Part shown: positions 1 to 8,987 of the stretch, one piece after another
How the letters are laid out: the number at the start of each line of letters is the position of its first letter
Position numbering within the stretch: the first letter of the stretch is position 1
Assembly: GCA_947495035.1 (NCBI GenBank)
Contig: CANLXI010000031.1
Coordinates: forward strand, 21,710 to 85,709
From: an uncultured Granulosicoccus sp.
GTDB lineage: Bacteria > Pseudomonadota > Gammaproteobacteria > Granulosicoccales > Granulosicoccaceae
Reading direction: 5' to 3'
DNA: 64,000 bases
Position numbers and translations under genes: made by a program
The notes under the pieces: model-generated
Databases searched by the model: none
The model's input: the letters and a program-made list of their open reading frames with translations, nothing else
Told to the model about the DNA's origin: nothing

Positions 1-867
1 GAAGTTCAGTGTCGACATGGTTACCTGACTGCGCACTCCGGCATTGGCCCAGTCATTCATATGGGCCTCGTAGACCGCAATTTCGCGCTTCTCGTTATTG
101 AAATACTTGACGGTCTCGTAGTTCAGCAGGCTGTCCACGGCACGACCACTGGCCAGTGAATCCATGCGATTCATTTCATGACGAAACTGCATGCGCCAGC
201 CGGAAAAGAACAGCGTGAACGCCACGTAGATGATGACGGTACCGAACACCACCGCCGTGTAATGCCAGCCATAGCCACCCAGCAGAATGGCGGCAACCAG
301 CAGGAATTCGGCAGCCGTGGGTACGATGTTGAAGACCAGCAGATTGACGATCGAGCTGAGACTGCTGGTACCGCGCGACAGGTCCTTGGCAATACTGCCG
401 GTGCGCCGCTCCAGATGGAAAGCCAGAGACAGGTCGTGCAACTGCGTCAGTACCTGGCTGGACAGCTTCTGCATGGCGCGGTAACGAACACGAGCGAACA
501 GGGAGTCGCGCAATTCGGTAAACAGGGAGCTGCACATGCGCAACAGGCCATACGCCGCCACCAGACCCAGACCGACCAGCAGTATCTCATTGCTGCCAAC
601 GGCGAGCGGGTCGCCGAGCGGGTCCGCGAGCGAATCCGCCAGGGTGTTGCCTGCGTTGCCGTCGCCGGTTGCGCCACCGGTCTGGTCCAGCGTGTTGATG
701 ATGCGCTTGAGCACCAGCGGTACGGCGACAATGGCCAGCTTGCTGAGCATCAGAAAGCCCAGAGCAACCAGTACCCGTCCGCGGTATTCCCACAGATAGG
801 TCGAGAGTTTCTTCAGATTCTCGATATCACGTCGATTGCTGTGCGGTGCTTCCTCGCGACCGGCCAT
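1..867 (-). CDS. ABC exporter, Atm1/heavy-metal type, N-terminal part (partial)
   Basis: The first 289 codons of a gene that runs off the left edge. The translation from the ATG at 867 starts MAGREEAPHSNRRD. It then gives a transmembrane-domain pattern of hydrophobic helices with the run YETVKYFNNEKRE near residue 245, which is typical of Atm1/HMT-type exporters (mitochondrial Atm1 and bacterial relatives that move glutathione or metal-thiol conjugates). Walker A, signature and Walker B motifs would lie outside the window, so the ATPase half is unseen. The start overlaps the dusA stop by one base (TGATG), so translation is probably coupled. A general MsbA-like exporter is the alternative; the YFNNE run favours Atm1. 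Substrate unknown. Confidence 0.8.
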   Translation of the reverse strand, partial: MAGREEAPHSNRRDIENLKKLSTYLWEYRGRVLVALGFLMLSKLAIVAVPLVLKRIINTLDQTGGATGDGNAGNTLADSLADPLGDPLAVGSNEILLVGLGLVAAYGLLRMCSSLFTELRDSLFARVRYRAMQKLSSQVLTQLHDLSLAFHLERRTGSIAKDLSRGTSSLSSIVNLLVFNIVPTAAEFLLVAAILLGGYGWHYTAVVFGTVIIYVAFTLFFSGWRMQFRHEMNRMDSLASGRAVDSLLNYETVKYFNNEKREIAVYEAHMNDWANAGVRSQVTMSTLNF

Positions 868-1889
868 CAGGCACTGCGCCGGGCGTGATCGACGATGTAT
901 TCCAGCGCCTGATCCACCAGTGCAACGGCATCGCGCGTCTTGCCGGCCTGCTCACTGATATGTCGCCGCCACAGGCGCGCCCCGGGGACCTCCTGAAACA
1001 GAGAAACCAGATGCCGACTCAGCGCGCTGGGACGCACGCCCTGTTCCACCCAGGTCTGCATGTATTGCGCATAGGCCCGTGCCACGGATGCCAGTGACTC
1101 GATATCGACCGTCCCCTGCAGACCACCCGGCAGATCGGCAAAGATGCGCTGATCGGCCTCCGCCAGGATGGCCGGGCTGTAGTACGCCGCGCGCCCGATC
1201 ATCACCCCATCGACATGCTGCAGATGTTGCAGCGCAGCATCAAGCGTATCGATACCGCCATTGATGCTGATGTGCAACTGTGGAAAGGCCTGTTTGAGGC
1301 GATAGACATACTCGTAACGCAGCGGTGGAATGCTGCGATTCTCCTTCGGGCTGAGGCCGTCCAGCCAGGCCTTGCGGGCATGTACCGTGAAGTATCGGCA
1401 ACCACTGTCAGCCACCTGTTCGACAAAGGACTCGAGCGCTTCGTAACTGTCATCCCGATCGATGCCGAGGCGACACTTGACCGTCACGGGAACGTCGACG
1501 GCCTGCTGCATACCAGCCACCACCTCGCGCACCAGCTGTGGTTCGGCCATCAGGCAGGCACCAAATCGCCCGGCCTGCACCCTGTCACTGGGACAGCCCA
1601 CATTCATGTTGATCTCCTCATACCCCCAGTCGGCACCGATGGCAGCAGCCTGTGCCATCTCGCCCACATCCGAGCCTCCCAGTTGCAGCACCACAGGGGT
1701 CTCCGACTCGTGACGACCAAGCAGGTAGGGACGATCACCATGAATCACTGCCTTGCAGGTCAGCATCTCGGTATACAGCAGCGTATGCCGCGTCAGCAGG
1801 CGCGCCAGATGCCGGTAATGACGATCGGTGAGCTCCATCATGGGAGCCACGACCAGTCGCCGGTGAGCGGGGTCGAAGGTGTCAGGCAT
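867..1889 (-). CDS. dusA: tRNA-dihydrouridine(20/20a) synthase DusA
   Basis: FMN- and NADPH-dependent enzyme that reduces uridine to dihydrouridine at positions 20/20a in the tRNA D-loop. The 340-residue protein has the usual family length. It shows the N-terminal VVAPMMELTDRHYR segment of the TIM-barrel FMN site, INMNVGCPSDRVQ with the expected catalytic Cys at residue 99, and the conserved GRAAYYSPAIL region. The N-terminal form matches DusA rather than DusB or DusC. Its TGA overlaps the start of the ABC exporter by one base. The 118 bp upstream to the dioxygenase gene carry its promoter or a read-through; no convincing promoter was seen. Confidence 0.93.
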   Translation of the reverse strand: MPDTFDPAHRRLVVAPMMELTDRHYRHLARLLTRHTLLYTEMLTCKAVIHGDRPYLLGRHESETPVVLQLGGSDVGEMAQAAAIGADWGYEEINMNVGCPSDRVQAGRFGACLMAEPQLVREVVAGMQQAVDVPVTVKCRLGIDRDDSYEALESFVEQVADSGCRYFTVHARKAWLDGLSPKENRSIPPLRYEYVYRLKQAFPQLHISINGGIDTLDAALQHLQHVDGVMIGRAAYYSPAILAEADQRIFADLPGGLQGTVDIESLASVARAYAQYMQTWVEQGVRPSALSRHLVSLFQEVPGARLWRRHISEQAGKTRDAVALVDQALEYIVDHARRSA

Positions 1890-2007
1890 ACGTCAGGGGT
1901 CTTGTCGGCTGGCAGACGGAACGGCCATCCTGGGCGATCGCGAAGTCCGGACTGGACATTATAGCGTCAGGAAGAGCTGCTCATGCTCACGGCAGCGTGC
2001 AGTTCTG

Positions 2008-3213
2008 TCAGTGTGAGCGTTTCAGCTGCAGCTGCGAGCCGATACGGCGTGCGAAGACATCACTGGTACAGCCCTCCTCCAGGCATTGCGCCATCAATTG
2101 CTGCTGCGACAATGGTGCCAGACCATTGACCGGTGGCTCCAGCTCCATATTGGCCGGAAAGGGATAAGCCTCACCGCAGGCCTCGATGACCTGACGCGTC
2201 TGCCTGGGCAGCCAACCATGACTGCTGATCAGCTGATGCAGTACCGGGTACAAGGCCACACTCATGCGTGCCTTGTCCTGCAATTCCATGGTGCGGCCGT
2301 ACATCGAGCCCGCCTGTACCAGATTGGCAAAGCGGTCCACATCGGTGGTCCGGTTCTCGCCCGCGGCATGAAACACCGCCGGATTGAAGAACAGCATGTC
2401 GCCCTTGTGCAAGGCCAGCTGGACATGTCGTTGTTCGAACAGGGCGATGCATTCCTCTCGCTCGGCGGCCAGATATCCCGGCAGATACTGCTGCGAGAAC
2501 GGCAGCACCTTGGTCGGCCCGGACTCCAGCGGCATGTCCGAATGGGCAATGGCTCCCTGTAGCGTCAGCAACGGCGACATGGCATGCACATGCGCCGGAT
2601 ACTGGCGCAGCTGCTCGGCCTGCTGGAAGCCCATATGGTAGTCACGATGACAGTGCTGTGCCTGACCGCCGGGATGGACGATGTTGCCCTGCGTGGTGAT
2701 CTGGTAACCCGGGCCCAGCCAGGCACGACACATCAATGCCAGCACATCGTTCGCGTTGTAGCGCGCGAACAATTCCGGCGACTGCAGACAGAGTTTCTCG
2801 TGAGCGTTCCACAGTCGGGTGTTGGTACCCCGAGGTGCGAAGTGATCCGCCCCGCTACCGCTGGCTCGCTCGGCGTCGATGAGCGTTTCGAACACCGCTG
2901 TTACCCGGTCCAGCATGTTCAGATCTGCCACGGCATTCCTGACCAGCACCACGCCGGCGCCCTGACCGAGCGTGCGAGCCCATTCGGCCTGCAGGGCCAG
3001 GACCTGGGGTGTCGCCGCCGCTTCATCAGCGGCTGCCTCCCGGATCGCCGCCCCGTCATAAACCGGTATCTGACTGACGATATCGGAGGCCAGCGGAACA
3101 CTCGCCGGATCGGTCTGTTGTTCACACAATGCTTCCAGCTGCGACAGATCCATGGATGAATCATCCAGCCAGACTGTCGGGTCCTGCTCAGTGGGTCTGT
3201 CCATCTCCTTCAT
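2008..3213 (-). CDS. Phytanoyl-CoA dioxygenase (PhyH) family protein
   Basis: Probable Fe(II)/2-oxoglutarate-dependent oxygenase of about 401 residues. The iron-binding facial triad is visible: HRD at residues 189-191 (His189, Asp191) and a second His at 282 in FHAAGENRT; a nearby Arg could bind 2-oxoglutarate. The substrate cannot be read from sequence; PhyH relatives hydroxylate lipids, compatible solutes or secondary metabolites. I chose the ATG at 3213 (MKEMDRP), because longer versions overlap the upstream gene. The ATG at 3204 is also possible, and neither has an ideal ribosome site. It follows a Gfo/Idh/MocA oxidoreductase by 59 bp on the same strand, which suggests a two-gene operon. 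Confidence 0.8.
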   Translation of the reverse strand: MKEMDRPTEQDPTVWLDDSSMDLSQLEALCEQQTDPASVPLASDIVSQIPVYDGAAIREAAADEAAATPQVLALQAEWARTLGQGAGVVLVRNAVADLNMLDRVTAVFETLIDAERASGSGADHFAPRGTNTRLWNAHEKLCLQSPELFARYNANDVLALMCRAWLGPGYQITTQGNIVHPGGQAQHCHRDYHMGFQQAEQLRQYPAHVHAMSPLLTLQGAIAHSDMPLESGPTKVLPFSQQYLPGYLAAEREECIALFEQRHVQLALHKGDMLFFNPAVFHAAGENRTTDVDRFANLVQAGSMYGRTMELQDKARMSVALYPVLHQLISSHGWLPRQTRQVIEACGEAYPFPANMELEPPVNGLAPLSQQQLMAQCLEEGCTSDVFARRIGSQLQLKRSH

Positions 3214-3272
3214 CCTCGCTTGCTGCTCCCGCCACACACAATGCACCATGGTGCACTTCGGGTAAAGCTTCT

Positions 3273-4382
3273 TCAGACCTCCACCCACGACGCCTTGTCA
3301 CAGGATGCCCAGACGGCGTCGATGACACGGTTCACCTCCATGCCATCACGGAAGGTCGGCCATTGCGCCTGCCCGGCCTGAATTGCCGCCAGAAAATCAC
3401 GGGCTTCGATGATCAGCTGGTCCTGGTAACCCGTGCCGTGGCCCGGTCCGAGGCAGAAATTCACGTAGTCCGGATGCTCGGTGTTGGTCAGTATCTTGCG
3501 AAACCCGCGCTCACTCTCGGGTCCGTCCATCTTGTACAGCCACAAGGCATTCTGATCCTCCTGATCGAAACGGATGGCCCCCTTGCTGCCGCTGATGTCA
3601 TAGGCATATCCCATCTTTCTGCCGGTTGCGACCCGGCTGAAATACAGATGACCCATGACCCCCGATTCGAAGCGGCACAGACACTGTGCGTGATCGTCGT
3701 TGGTCACCGGTTCCCGCCCACCATTTGCGGATGGGCGGGTCGGGTAGACGGTTTCCATGTCGGCACACAGCGAATGAATGGGACCTGCCAGCGCCATGGC
3801 CGCGTTGATCATGTGTGATGCCAGATCGCCCATCGTGCCGTTGGCGCGGCCACGCGTGCGCCAGTTGCCGGGCGCGTCCGGATCGGCGCAGAAGTCTTCG
3901 GTGTGCTCACCGCGGAACCAGGTCATGTCGCCGATCACGCCCTGCTGGATCAGTTGTCGTGCGAATTGCGTGGCCGGTGTGCGCACGTAATTGAACCCCA
4001 CCATGTTCACGACACCGGCAGCCTCGGCTGCCTCGGTCATCTCGATACTCTCCGCCAGTGATGCACCCATCGGCTTTTCGCACAGCACGGGTTTGCCAGC
4101 GGCCATGGCTGCCAGCGCAATCTCGCGATGAGTGGATTGAGGCGATGCGATCACGATGGCTTCGACCGCGGGGTCGGCCACCAGAGTTTGCCAATCAGCC
4201 GTCGAGCGCCGAAAACCGAACTCCGCAGCCTTGCGAGCAGCCCCGTCCTCGGTGGTGGCACACAGCATTTCGCATATCGGACGCAGCTCCGTGTTGAACA
4301 CGGCGCCGACCGCCTGCATGGCGACGCTGTGCAGCTTTCCCATATAGCCGGCTCCGATGATGCCGATACCGATTGTCTTCAC
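3273..4382 (-). CDS. Gfo/Idh/MocA family NAD(P)-dependent oxidoreductase
   Basis: A 369-residue member of the glucose-fructose oxidoreductase/inositol dehydrogenase family. The Rossmann motif GIIGAGYMGKLHS lies at the very N-terminus, followed by the EKPMGASL segment that carries the family's conserved Lys, and a C-terminal alpha/beta domain ending in MEVNRVIDAVWASC. I chose the GTG at 4382 because homologues begin just before the dinucleotide motif. An upstream ATG would add about 50 residues of poor-quality sequence. Substrate unknown, likely a sugar or polyol. It sits upstream of the PhyH gene and diverges from frmA, with about 260 bp between the two starts. Confidence 0.85.
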   Translation of the reverse strand: MKTIGIGIIGAGYMGKLHSVAMQAVGAVFNTELRPICEMLCATTEDGAARKAAEFGFRRSTADWQTLVADPAVEAIVIASPQSTHREIALAAMAAGKPVLCEKPMGASLAESIEMTEAAEAAGVVNMVGFNYVRTPATQFARQLIQQGVIGDMTWFRGEHTEDFCADPDAPGNWRTRGRANGTMGDLASHMINAAMALAGPIHSLCADMETVYPTRPSANGGREPVTNDDHAQCLCRFESGVMGHLYFSRVATGRKMGYAYDISGSKGAIRFDQEDQNALWLYKMDGPESERGFRKILTNTEHPDYVNFCLGPGHGTGYQDQLIIEARDFLAAIQAGQAQWPTFRDGMEVNRVIDAVWASCDKASWVEV

Positions 4383-4574
4383 GGGTTTCTGACTCTCTCG
4401 CTGAAACAGTATCCCCAGTGTAAGCCAAGTCAGAGCGATCAGGCGTGTGTTGCTGGCCATGACGCACTTGCGCAAATCGTGTCTGCTTCCGTCGTCTGAT
4501 CCGAACTGCCCTTGATGAGGCTGGCACACAGGCTTGCATCAGGGTGCCGTTTTTTCAGCGATTCGATCACGTCT

Positions 4575-4602
4575 GTTACAACAGCAGGTGAACCGCTACA
4601 AT
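4575..4602 (+). promoter_or_regulatory. Candidate frmAB promoter with a palindrome over the -35
   Basis: A -35-like GTTACA (4575-4580) and a -10-like TACAAT (4597-4602) are 16 bp apart, about 40 nt upstream of the frmA start. The perfect inverted repeat CTGTTACAACAG (4573-4584) covers the -35 box, a position that would suit a repressor. The assignment is by eye. Confidence 0.4.
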
Positions 4603-4641
4603 GCACTTTCACACAACGACCAACTCACGGAGAATCACCCC

Positions 4642-5751
4642 TTGAAAACACGTGCGGCAGTTGCATTTGAAGCAGGCAAACCCCTGGAAATCGTGGAAGT
4701 GGATCTCGAGGGTCCGAGAGCCGGTGAAGTGCTGGTCGAGATCAAGGCGACCGGTCTGTGCCATACCGATGAATTCACCCGTTCCGGGGCTGATCCTGAA
4801 GGCGCCTTTCCGGCGATCCTCGGGCACGAAGGTGCCGGAGTCGTGGTGGAAGTCGGACCCGGCGTGACCAGCCTGGAGCCGGGCGACCATGTCATCCCGC
4901 TGTATACGCCGGAGTGTCGCGAGTGCGAATACTGTCTGAACCCGAAGACCAATCTGTGCCAGAAAGTCCGTTCCACGCAGGGCCAGGGCCTGATGCCTGA
5001 TGGCACCTCGCGTTTTTCCTACAAGGGCGAGCCTATCCTGCACTACATGGGCTGCTCCACCTTTTCCAACTACACGGTCCTGCCCGAGATCGCGTTGGCC
5101 AAGGTCCGCAAGGATGCCTCCTTCGAAAAGATCTGCTACATCGGCTGCGGTGTCACCACTGGCATCGGGGCAGTCATGTTTACCGCCAAGGTAGAGCCGA
5201 ACTCCACTGCCGTGGTATTCGGGCTGGGCGGTATCGGTCTGAACGTCATCCAGGGTCTGCGCATGGTGGGTGCCAAACAGATCATCGGCGTGGACATGAA
5301 CCCGGCCAAGGAAGCAGTCGGTCGCAAGTTCGGCATGACCGATTTCGTCAACCCCAAGGAGTTGAGTGACGACCTGGTCGGCCACCTGGTGGAACTCACC
5401 GGCGGTGGCGCCGATTATTCCTTCGAATGCATCGGCAATGTGGAAGTCATGCGCGCGGCGCTGGAATGCTGCCACAAGGGCTGGGGCGAGAGCATCATCA
5501 TTGGCGTGGCCGGTGCTGGCCAGGAAATCAAGACCCGACCGTTCCAGCTGGTGACCGGACGCTCCTGGCGTGGCACGGCCTTCGGCGGAGCCCGCGGTCG
5601 TACCGATGTCCCGAAGATCGTCGACATGTACATGGACGGACGCATCGATATCGATAGCCTGATCACGCATACCATGCCGCTGGAAGACATCAACAAGGGC
5701 TTCGACCTGATGCACTCCGGTGAAAGCATCCGGGGCGTGGTGCTGTACTGA
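4642..5751 (+). CDS. frmA: S-(hydroxymethyl)glutathione dehydrogenase, class III alcohol dehydrogenase
   Basis: Zinc- and NAD-dependent oxidation of S-hydroxymethylglutathione to S-formylglutathione, the first enzymatic step of glutathione-dependent formaldehyde detoxification in the cytoplasm. The 369-residue protein shows the catalytic zinc region GLCHTDEFTRSG (Cys40, His41), GHEGAGVVVEVGPG, the four-Cys structural zinc loop CRECEYC plus NLCQ, and the coenzyme fold VFGLGGIGLNVI. I set the start at the TTG at 4642, because family members start MKTRAAVAF and a CGGAGA ribosome site (4628-4633) lies 8 nt upstream; no ATG fits. The stop overlaps the frmB start by one base. Confidence 0.95.
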   Translation: MKTRAAVAFEAGKPLEIVEVDLEGPRAGEVLVEIKATGLCHTDEFTRSGADPEGAFPAILGHEGAGVVVEVGPGVTSLEPGDHVIPLYTPECRECEYCLNPKTNLCQKVRSTQGQGLMPDGTSRFSYKGEPILHYMGCSTFSNYTVLPEIALAKVRKDASFEKICYIGCGVTTGIGAVMFTAKVEPNSTAVVFGLGGIGLNVIQGLRMVGAKQIIGVDMNPAKEAVGRKFGMTDFVNPKELSDDLVGHLVELTGGGADYSFECIGNVEVMRAALECCHKGWGESIIIGVAGAGQEIKTRPFQLVTGRSWRGTAFGGARGRTDVPKIVDMYMDGRIDIDSLITHTMPLEDINKGFDLMHSGESIRGVVLY

Positions 5752-6590
5752 TGGAAACCGTATCCAGCTGGAAGAGCTTTGGCGGCACACTGTCCGTGCA
5801 TGAGCACGACAGCGCGGTGTGCCACTGCCCCATGCAGTTTGCCGTCTATACGCCACCGGCGGCGAACGACGATACCCGGCTGCCGGTCATCTGGTATCTC
5901 TCCGGACTGACCTGCAACTGGTCCAATGTGATGGAAAAATCCGGTCTGCAACGCATTGCGGCCAGGCTGGGGGTCATGGTTGTTGCACCGGACACCAGTC
6001 CCCGCGGTGACGATGTACCCAACGACGACGCCTACGATCTGGGTCAGGGAGCTGGCTTCTACCTCAGCGCCAGCCAGTCACCCTGGTCAACGCACTATCA
6101 CATGGACCGCTATATCGTGGACGAACTGTCGGAACTGGTATTCAGTCAGTTCCCCAGCGCCGATCCGCAACGCCAGGGCATCATGGGTCATTCCATGGGA
6201 GGCCACGGTGCCTTGACGCTGCACCTGAAGCATCCGGAGACCTATCGCTCGGTGTCCGCGCTATCGCCCATCACCGCGCCCATGCAGGTTCCCTGGGGCG
6301 AAAAGGCCTTTACCGCCTATCTGGGAGAGGATCGCAGCCAATGGGCGGACTACGATGCCTGCGAGCTGGTCGGCAAGCGCCCCAGCAAGGCGCAGATTCT
6401 GATCGATACCGGCGATGCCGATCCGTTTCTGGACGAACAGCTTCGACCACAACTGTTCATCGATGCCTGCAAGGACGCCGACCAGGCATTGAACTATCGC
6501 ATGCAAAACGGGTACGATCACTCCTATTGGTTCATTGCCAGCGTCATCGAGGATCACCTCGAACATCACTGTTCTGTTTTGGGAGGGTAG
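5751..6590 (+). CDS. frmB: S-formylglutathione hydrolase
   Basis: Hydrolyses S-formylglutathione to formate and glutathione, completing formaldehyde detoxification after FrmA. The 279-residue alpha/beta hydrolase shows the nucleophile elbow GHSMGG with Ser148, an expected acid at Asp224 in TGDADPF and the catalytic His257 in YDHSYWF. The N-terminal YLSGLTCNW signature is typical of esterase D/FghA proteins. Its ATG overlaps the frmA stop (TGATG), which points to translational coupling, and a strong terminator follows 24 bp downstream, so frmAB forms a complete two-gene unit. Confidence 0.95.
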   Translation: METVSSWKSFGGTLSVHEHDSAVCHCPMQFAVYTPPAANDDTRLPVIWYLSGLTCNWSNVMEKSGLQRIAARLGVMVVAPDTSPRGDDVPNDDAYDLGQGAGFYLSASQSPWSTHYHMDRYIVDELSELVFSQFPSADPQRQGIMGHSMGGHGALTLHLKHPETYRSVSALSPITAPMQVPWGEKAFTAYLGEDRSQWADYDACELVGKRPSKAQILIDTGDADPFLDEQLRPQLFIDACKDADQALNYRMQNGYDHSYWFIASVIEDHLEHHCSVLGG

Positions 6591-6613
6591 TTTCACCACA
6601 ACTCGACCTTTGT

Positions 6614-6660
6614 CGGTCCCCAGTCACGAGCACAAGCTGACGGGGACCGGTTTTTCTTTG
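6614..6660 (+). terminator. Rho-independent terminator after frmAB
   Basis: Arms CGGTCCCC (6614-6621) and GGGGACCG (6642-6649) are extended by GTC/GAC pairs after a one-base mismatch, and are followed directly by GTTTTTCTTT. This is the clearest intrinsic terminator in the window and separates frmAB from selO. Confidence 0.88.
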
Positions 6661-6746
6661 CCTCCAGGCCTGTTTGACAACCTTCAGACATCTTGCGTGA
6701 AGTTGGCCGCTGCGGCACTCATGCCCGTACAACGCACAGGACATCC

Positions 6747-8219
6747 ATGTCGCCAACCATCGACTCGCCGAGTATTGCCTTTGACAACAGCTATGCGGCA
6801 CTACCTCCCGAGTTCTACCAGCGCCTTCCTCCGACTCCGGTCAGCCAGCCTGAACTGATTGCCATCAACGAGGCTCTGGCCCGAAATCTGGGCATCGATG
6901 CCGACGCGCTGCGCAGCCCGGGCGGTATCCGCATGCTGGCCGGTAACACGGTACCCGACGGCGCAAGTCCTCTGGCCATGGCATATGCCGGCCACCAATT
7001 CGGTAACTGGGTACCCCAACTGGGCGATGGCCGCGCGATCCTTCTCGGTGAAGTCATCGGTGAGGACGGTGTCCGCTACGACATTCAGCTGAAGGGTGCA
7101 GGTCCGACCCCCTTTTCACGTGGCGGTGATGGTCGCAACTGGATCGGGCCGGTACTGCGTGAGTATGTCGTCAGCGAAGCCATGGCGGCATTGGGCGTTC
7201 CCACTACGCGGGCACTGGCAGCCGTCAGGACCGGCGATCATGTCATGCGCGAACTAGGGCCGCTGCCCGGTGCGATTCTGACGCGTGTTGCTCGAAGCCA
7301 TGTCCGGGTAGGCACTTTCCAGTATTTCACGGCACGCCAGAATCATGCAGCCGTCGAGCAGCTGCTGAACTATGTCATCGAGCGTCATTACCCGGAAGCT
7401 GCGCAGGCCGAGATCCCGGCGCTGGCATTGCTCGATGCGGTCATCGACGCACAGGCGTCACTGATCGCTCACTGGCAATCCCTCGGCTTCATCCATGGGG
7501 TCATGAATACCGACAATTCATCCATCACGGGTGACACGATCGACTATGGTCCTTGCGCCTTCATGGACAGCTTCGCGGCCGACAAGGTCTTCAGTTCGAT
7601 AGACCGCGGTGCACGCTATGCCTATCAGAATCAGCCGCGTATCGCTCAATGGAACCTGGTCAATCTGGCGCAGTGCCTGCTGCCATTGCTGAACGAGGAC
7701 AAGGAAGAAGCCGTGCGACTGGCCCAGGAGTCCATCAATCGCTTCGATGAACGCTTCGTCGGCAACTACCTGACCCGCATGCGAGCCAAACTCGGCCTGG
7801 TCGGCGAGCAGGACGAAGACCTGACCCTGATCAGTTCATTGCTGAACCTGATGCAGACGCATTCTCTGGATTTCACGCTTACCTTCCGCCAACTGAGCAA
7901 GCGATCGGCCACCGACCCCTTCGCCCCGGGCGGCACGCTGCACGACTGGCATCGCAGCTGGCAACAACGAGTCGGTGATGAAGCAACGGCGCAGGAAGCC
8001 GCCACCCGCCTGATGCAGAACAGCAACCCTGTCATCATTCCAAGGAACCATCAGGTGGAAGCCATGATCGATGCGGCGGTGCATGATGGCAACCTTGCGC
8101 CATTCCAGGCCTTGCTGCAGGCAGTCACGTCGCCGTTTGACCCTGCTCACGAGGAGAGCCCCTTCGCCGCGCCTCCGCGCCCGGAAGAGGTGGTTACCCG
8201 GACCTTCTGCGGGACCTGA
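6747..8219 (+). CDS. selO: Protein adenylyltransferase SelO (YdiU/UPF0061)
   Basis: Pseudokinase-fold enzyme that transfers AMP from ATP to protein Ser/Thr/Tyr residues; in E. coli it acts in the response to oxidative stress. The 490-residue protein carries the family motifs AYAGHQFGNWVPQLGDGRA, QLKGAGPTPFSRGGDGR (ATP loop), HGVMNTDNSS and TIDYGPCAFMD (metal and catalytic Asp/Asn region). Some eukaryotic SelO proteins end in a selenocysteine; this one ends in FCGT with a plain Cys near the C-terminus. The start at 6747 follows an AGGA ribosome site (6738-6741). It is convergent with the phosphorylase at 8229, with only 9 bp between stops. Confidence 0.93.
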   Translation: MSPTIDSPSIAFDNSYAALPPEFYQRLPPTPVSQPELIAINEALARNLGIDADALRSPGGIRMLAGNTVPDGASPLAMAYAGHQFGNWVPQLGDGRAILLGEVIGEDGVRYDIQLKGAGPTPFSRGGDGRNWIGPVLREYVVSEAMAALGVPTTRALAAVRTGDHVMRELGPLPGAILTRVARSHVRVGTFQYFTARQNHAAVEQLLNYVIERHYPEAAQAEIPALALLDAVIDAQASLIAHWQSLGFIHGVMNTDNSSITGDTIDYGPCAFMDSFAADKVFSSIDRGARYAYQNQPRIAQWNLVNLAQCLLPLLNEDKEEAVRLAQESINRFDERFVGNYLTRMRAKLGLVGEQDEDLTLISSLLNLMQTHSLDFTLTFRQLSKRSATDPFAPGGTLHDWHRSWQQRVGDEATAQEAATRLMQNSNPVIIPRNHQVEAMIDAAVHDGNLAPFQALLQAVTSPFDPAHEESPFAAPPRPEEVVTRTFCGT

Positions 8220-8228
8220 GACGACTTC

Positions 8229-8987
8229 TCAACTCTCCTCGAGTACCGAACTCTGCAGCGTTCTGTCCAGCACCTTGACGGCATTGCTCATTCCCGACTT
8301 GATGCTGGCAGGCAGTGCGGTGGTGTCCACTTTCTGTCCGTCACGCCCGGCCGCCGGATTGACTACCACGGCACAGCAGGCATAGCCCAGACCCAGTTCG
8401 GCGGCCAATGCCGCCTCTGGCATGCCGGTCATGCCGACGATGGTGCAGCCATCAGCCGCCAGACGACGGATTTCCGCTGCCGTTTCCAGTCTCGGCCCCT
8501 GCATGACGCCATACACTCCCTGGCTGACCACATTCAGTTCATCGACCGCCGCGGCTCCATCGATCAGCGCCGAACGCAGGTTCTCGTTGTAGGGGTAGCT
8601 GAAGTCGATATGTTCGACCGGATCTGCGCCGCCATCGAAGAAGGTGTTTTCACGGGCGTAGGTGTAATCGATGATCTGATCGGGGATCACGATCGTGCCC
8701 ACCGAACAGCTTTCACAGATGCCACCCACAGCGCCCACTGCAATGATGCGCTTGATGCCGACACTGTGCAACGCCCAGATGTTGGCGCAGTAGTTGATGC
8801 GATGCGGGGGAATTCGATGGGTGCTGCCGTGACGTGCCAGAAAGGCCACCTGCCGGCCTCCAAGCTCACCGAACACGATCGGACAGGATGGCGCCCCATA
8901 GGGTGTCTTGACCATTTCGCGTCGGGTAACCGTCAACCCTTCCATTCGAGTCAGACCGGTACCACCGATGATTGCCAGAGTCGTCAT
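8229..8987 (-). CDS. S-methyl-5'-thioinosine phosphorylase (PNP/MTAP family)
   Basis: Purine nucleoside phosphorylase of the MTAP/PNP family, 252 residues. Phosphate- and nucleoside-site segments are visible: IIGGTGL at the N-terminus, RHGSTHRIPPHRINY, GAVGGICESCSVGTIVIPDQIIDYT and VYGVMQGPRLETAAEI. The purine-site region reads VVVNPAAGRDGQ, closer to the thioinosine phosphorylase known from Pseudomonas than to adenosine-preferring MTAP. Its probable role is salvage of methylthio-nucleosides left by polyamine or quorum-signal synthesis. The start overlaps the ispF stop by one base (TAATG), so it is the distal gene of the ispD-ispF unit. MTAP activity remains possible. Confidence 0.82.
   Translation of the reverse strand: MTTLAIIGGTGLTRMEGLTVTRREMVKTPYGAPSCPIVFGELGGRQVAFLARHGSTHRIPPHRINYCANIWALHSVGIKRIIAVGAVGGICESCSVGTIVIPDQIIDYTYARENTFFDGGADPVEHIDFSYPYNENLRSALIDGAAAVDELNVVSQGVYGVMQGPRLETAAEIRRLAADGCTIVGMTGMPEAALAAELGLGYACCAVVVNPAAGRDGQKVDTTALPASIKSGMSNAVKVLDRTLQSSVLEES

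Noticed and set aside
4609..5856. A 415-codon frame opposite frmA
   Set aside because: Antisense shadow; it also crosses into frmB and has no family signature.
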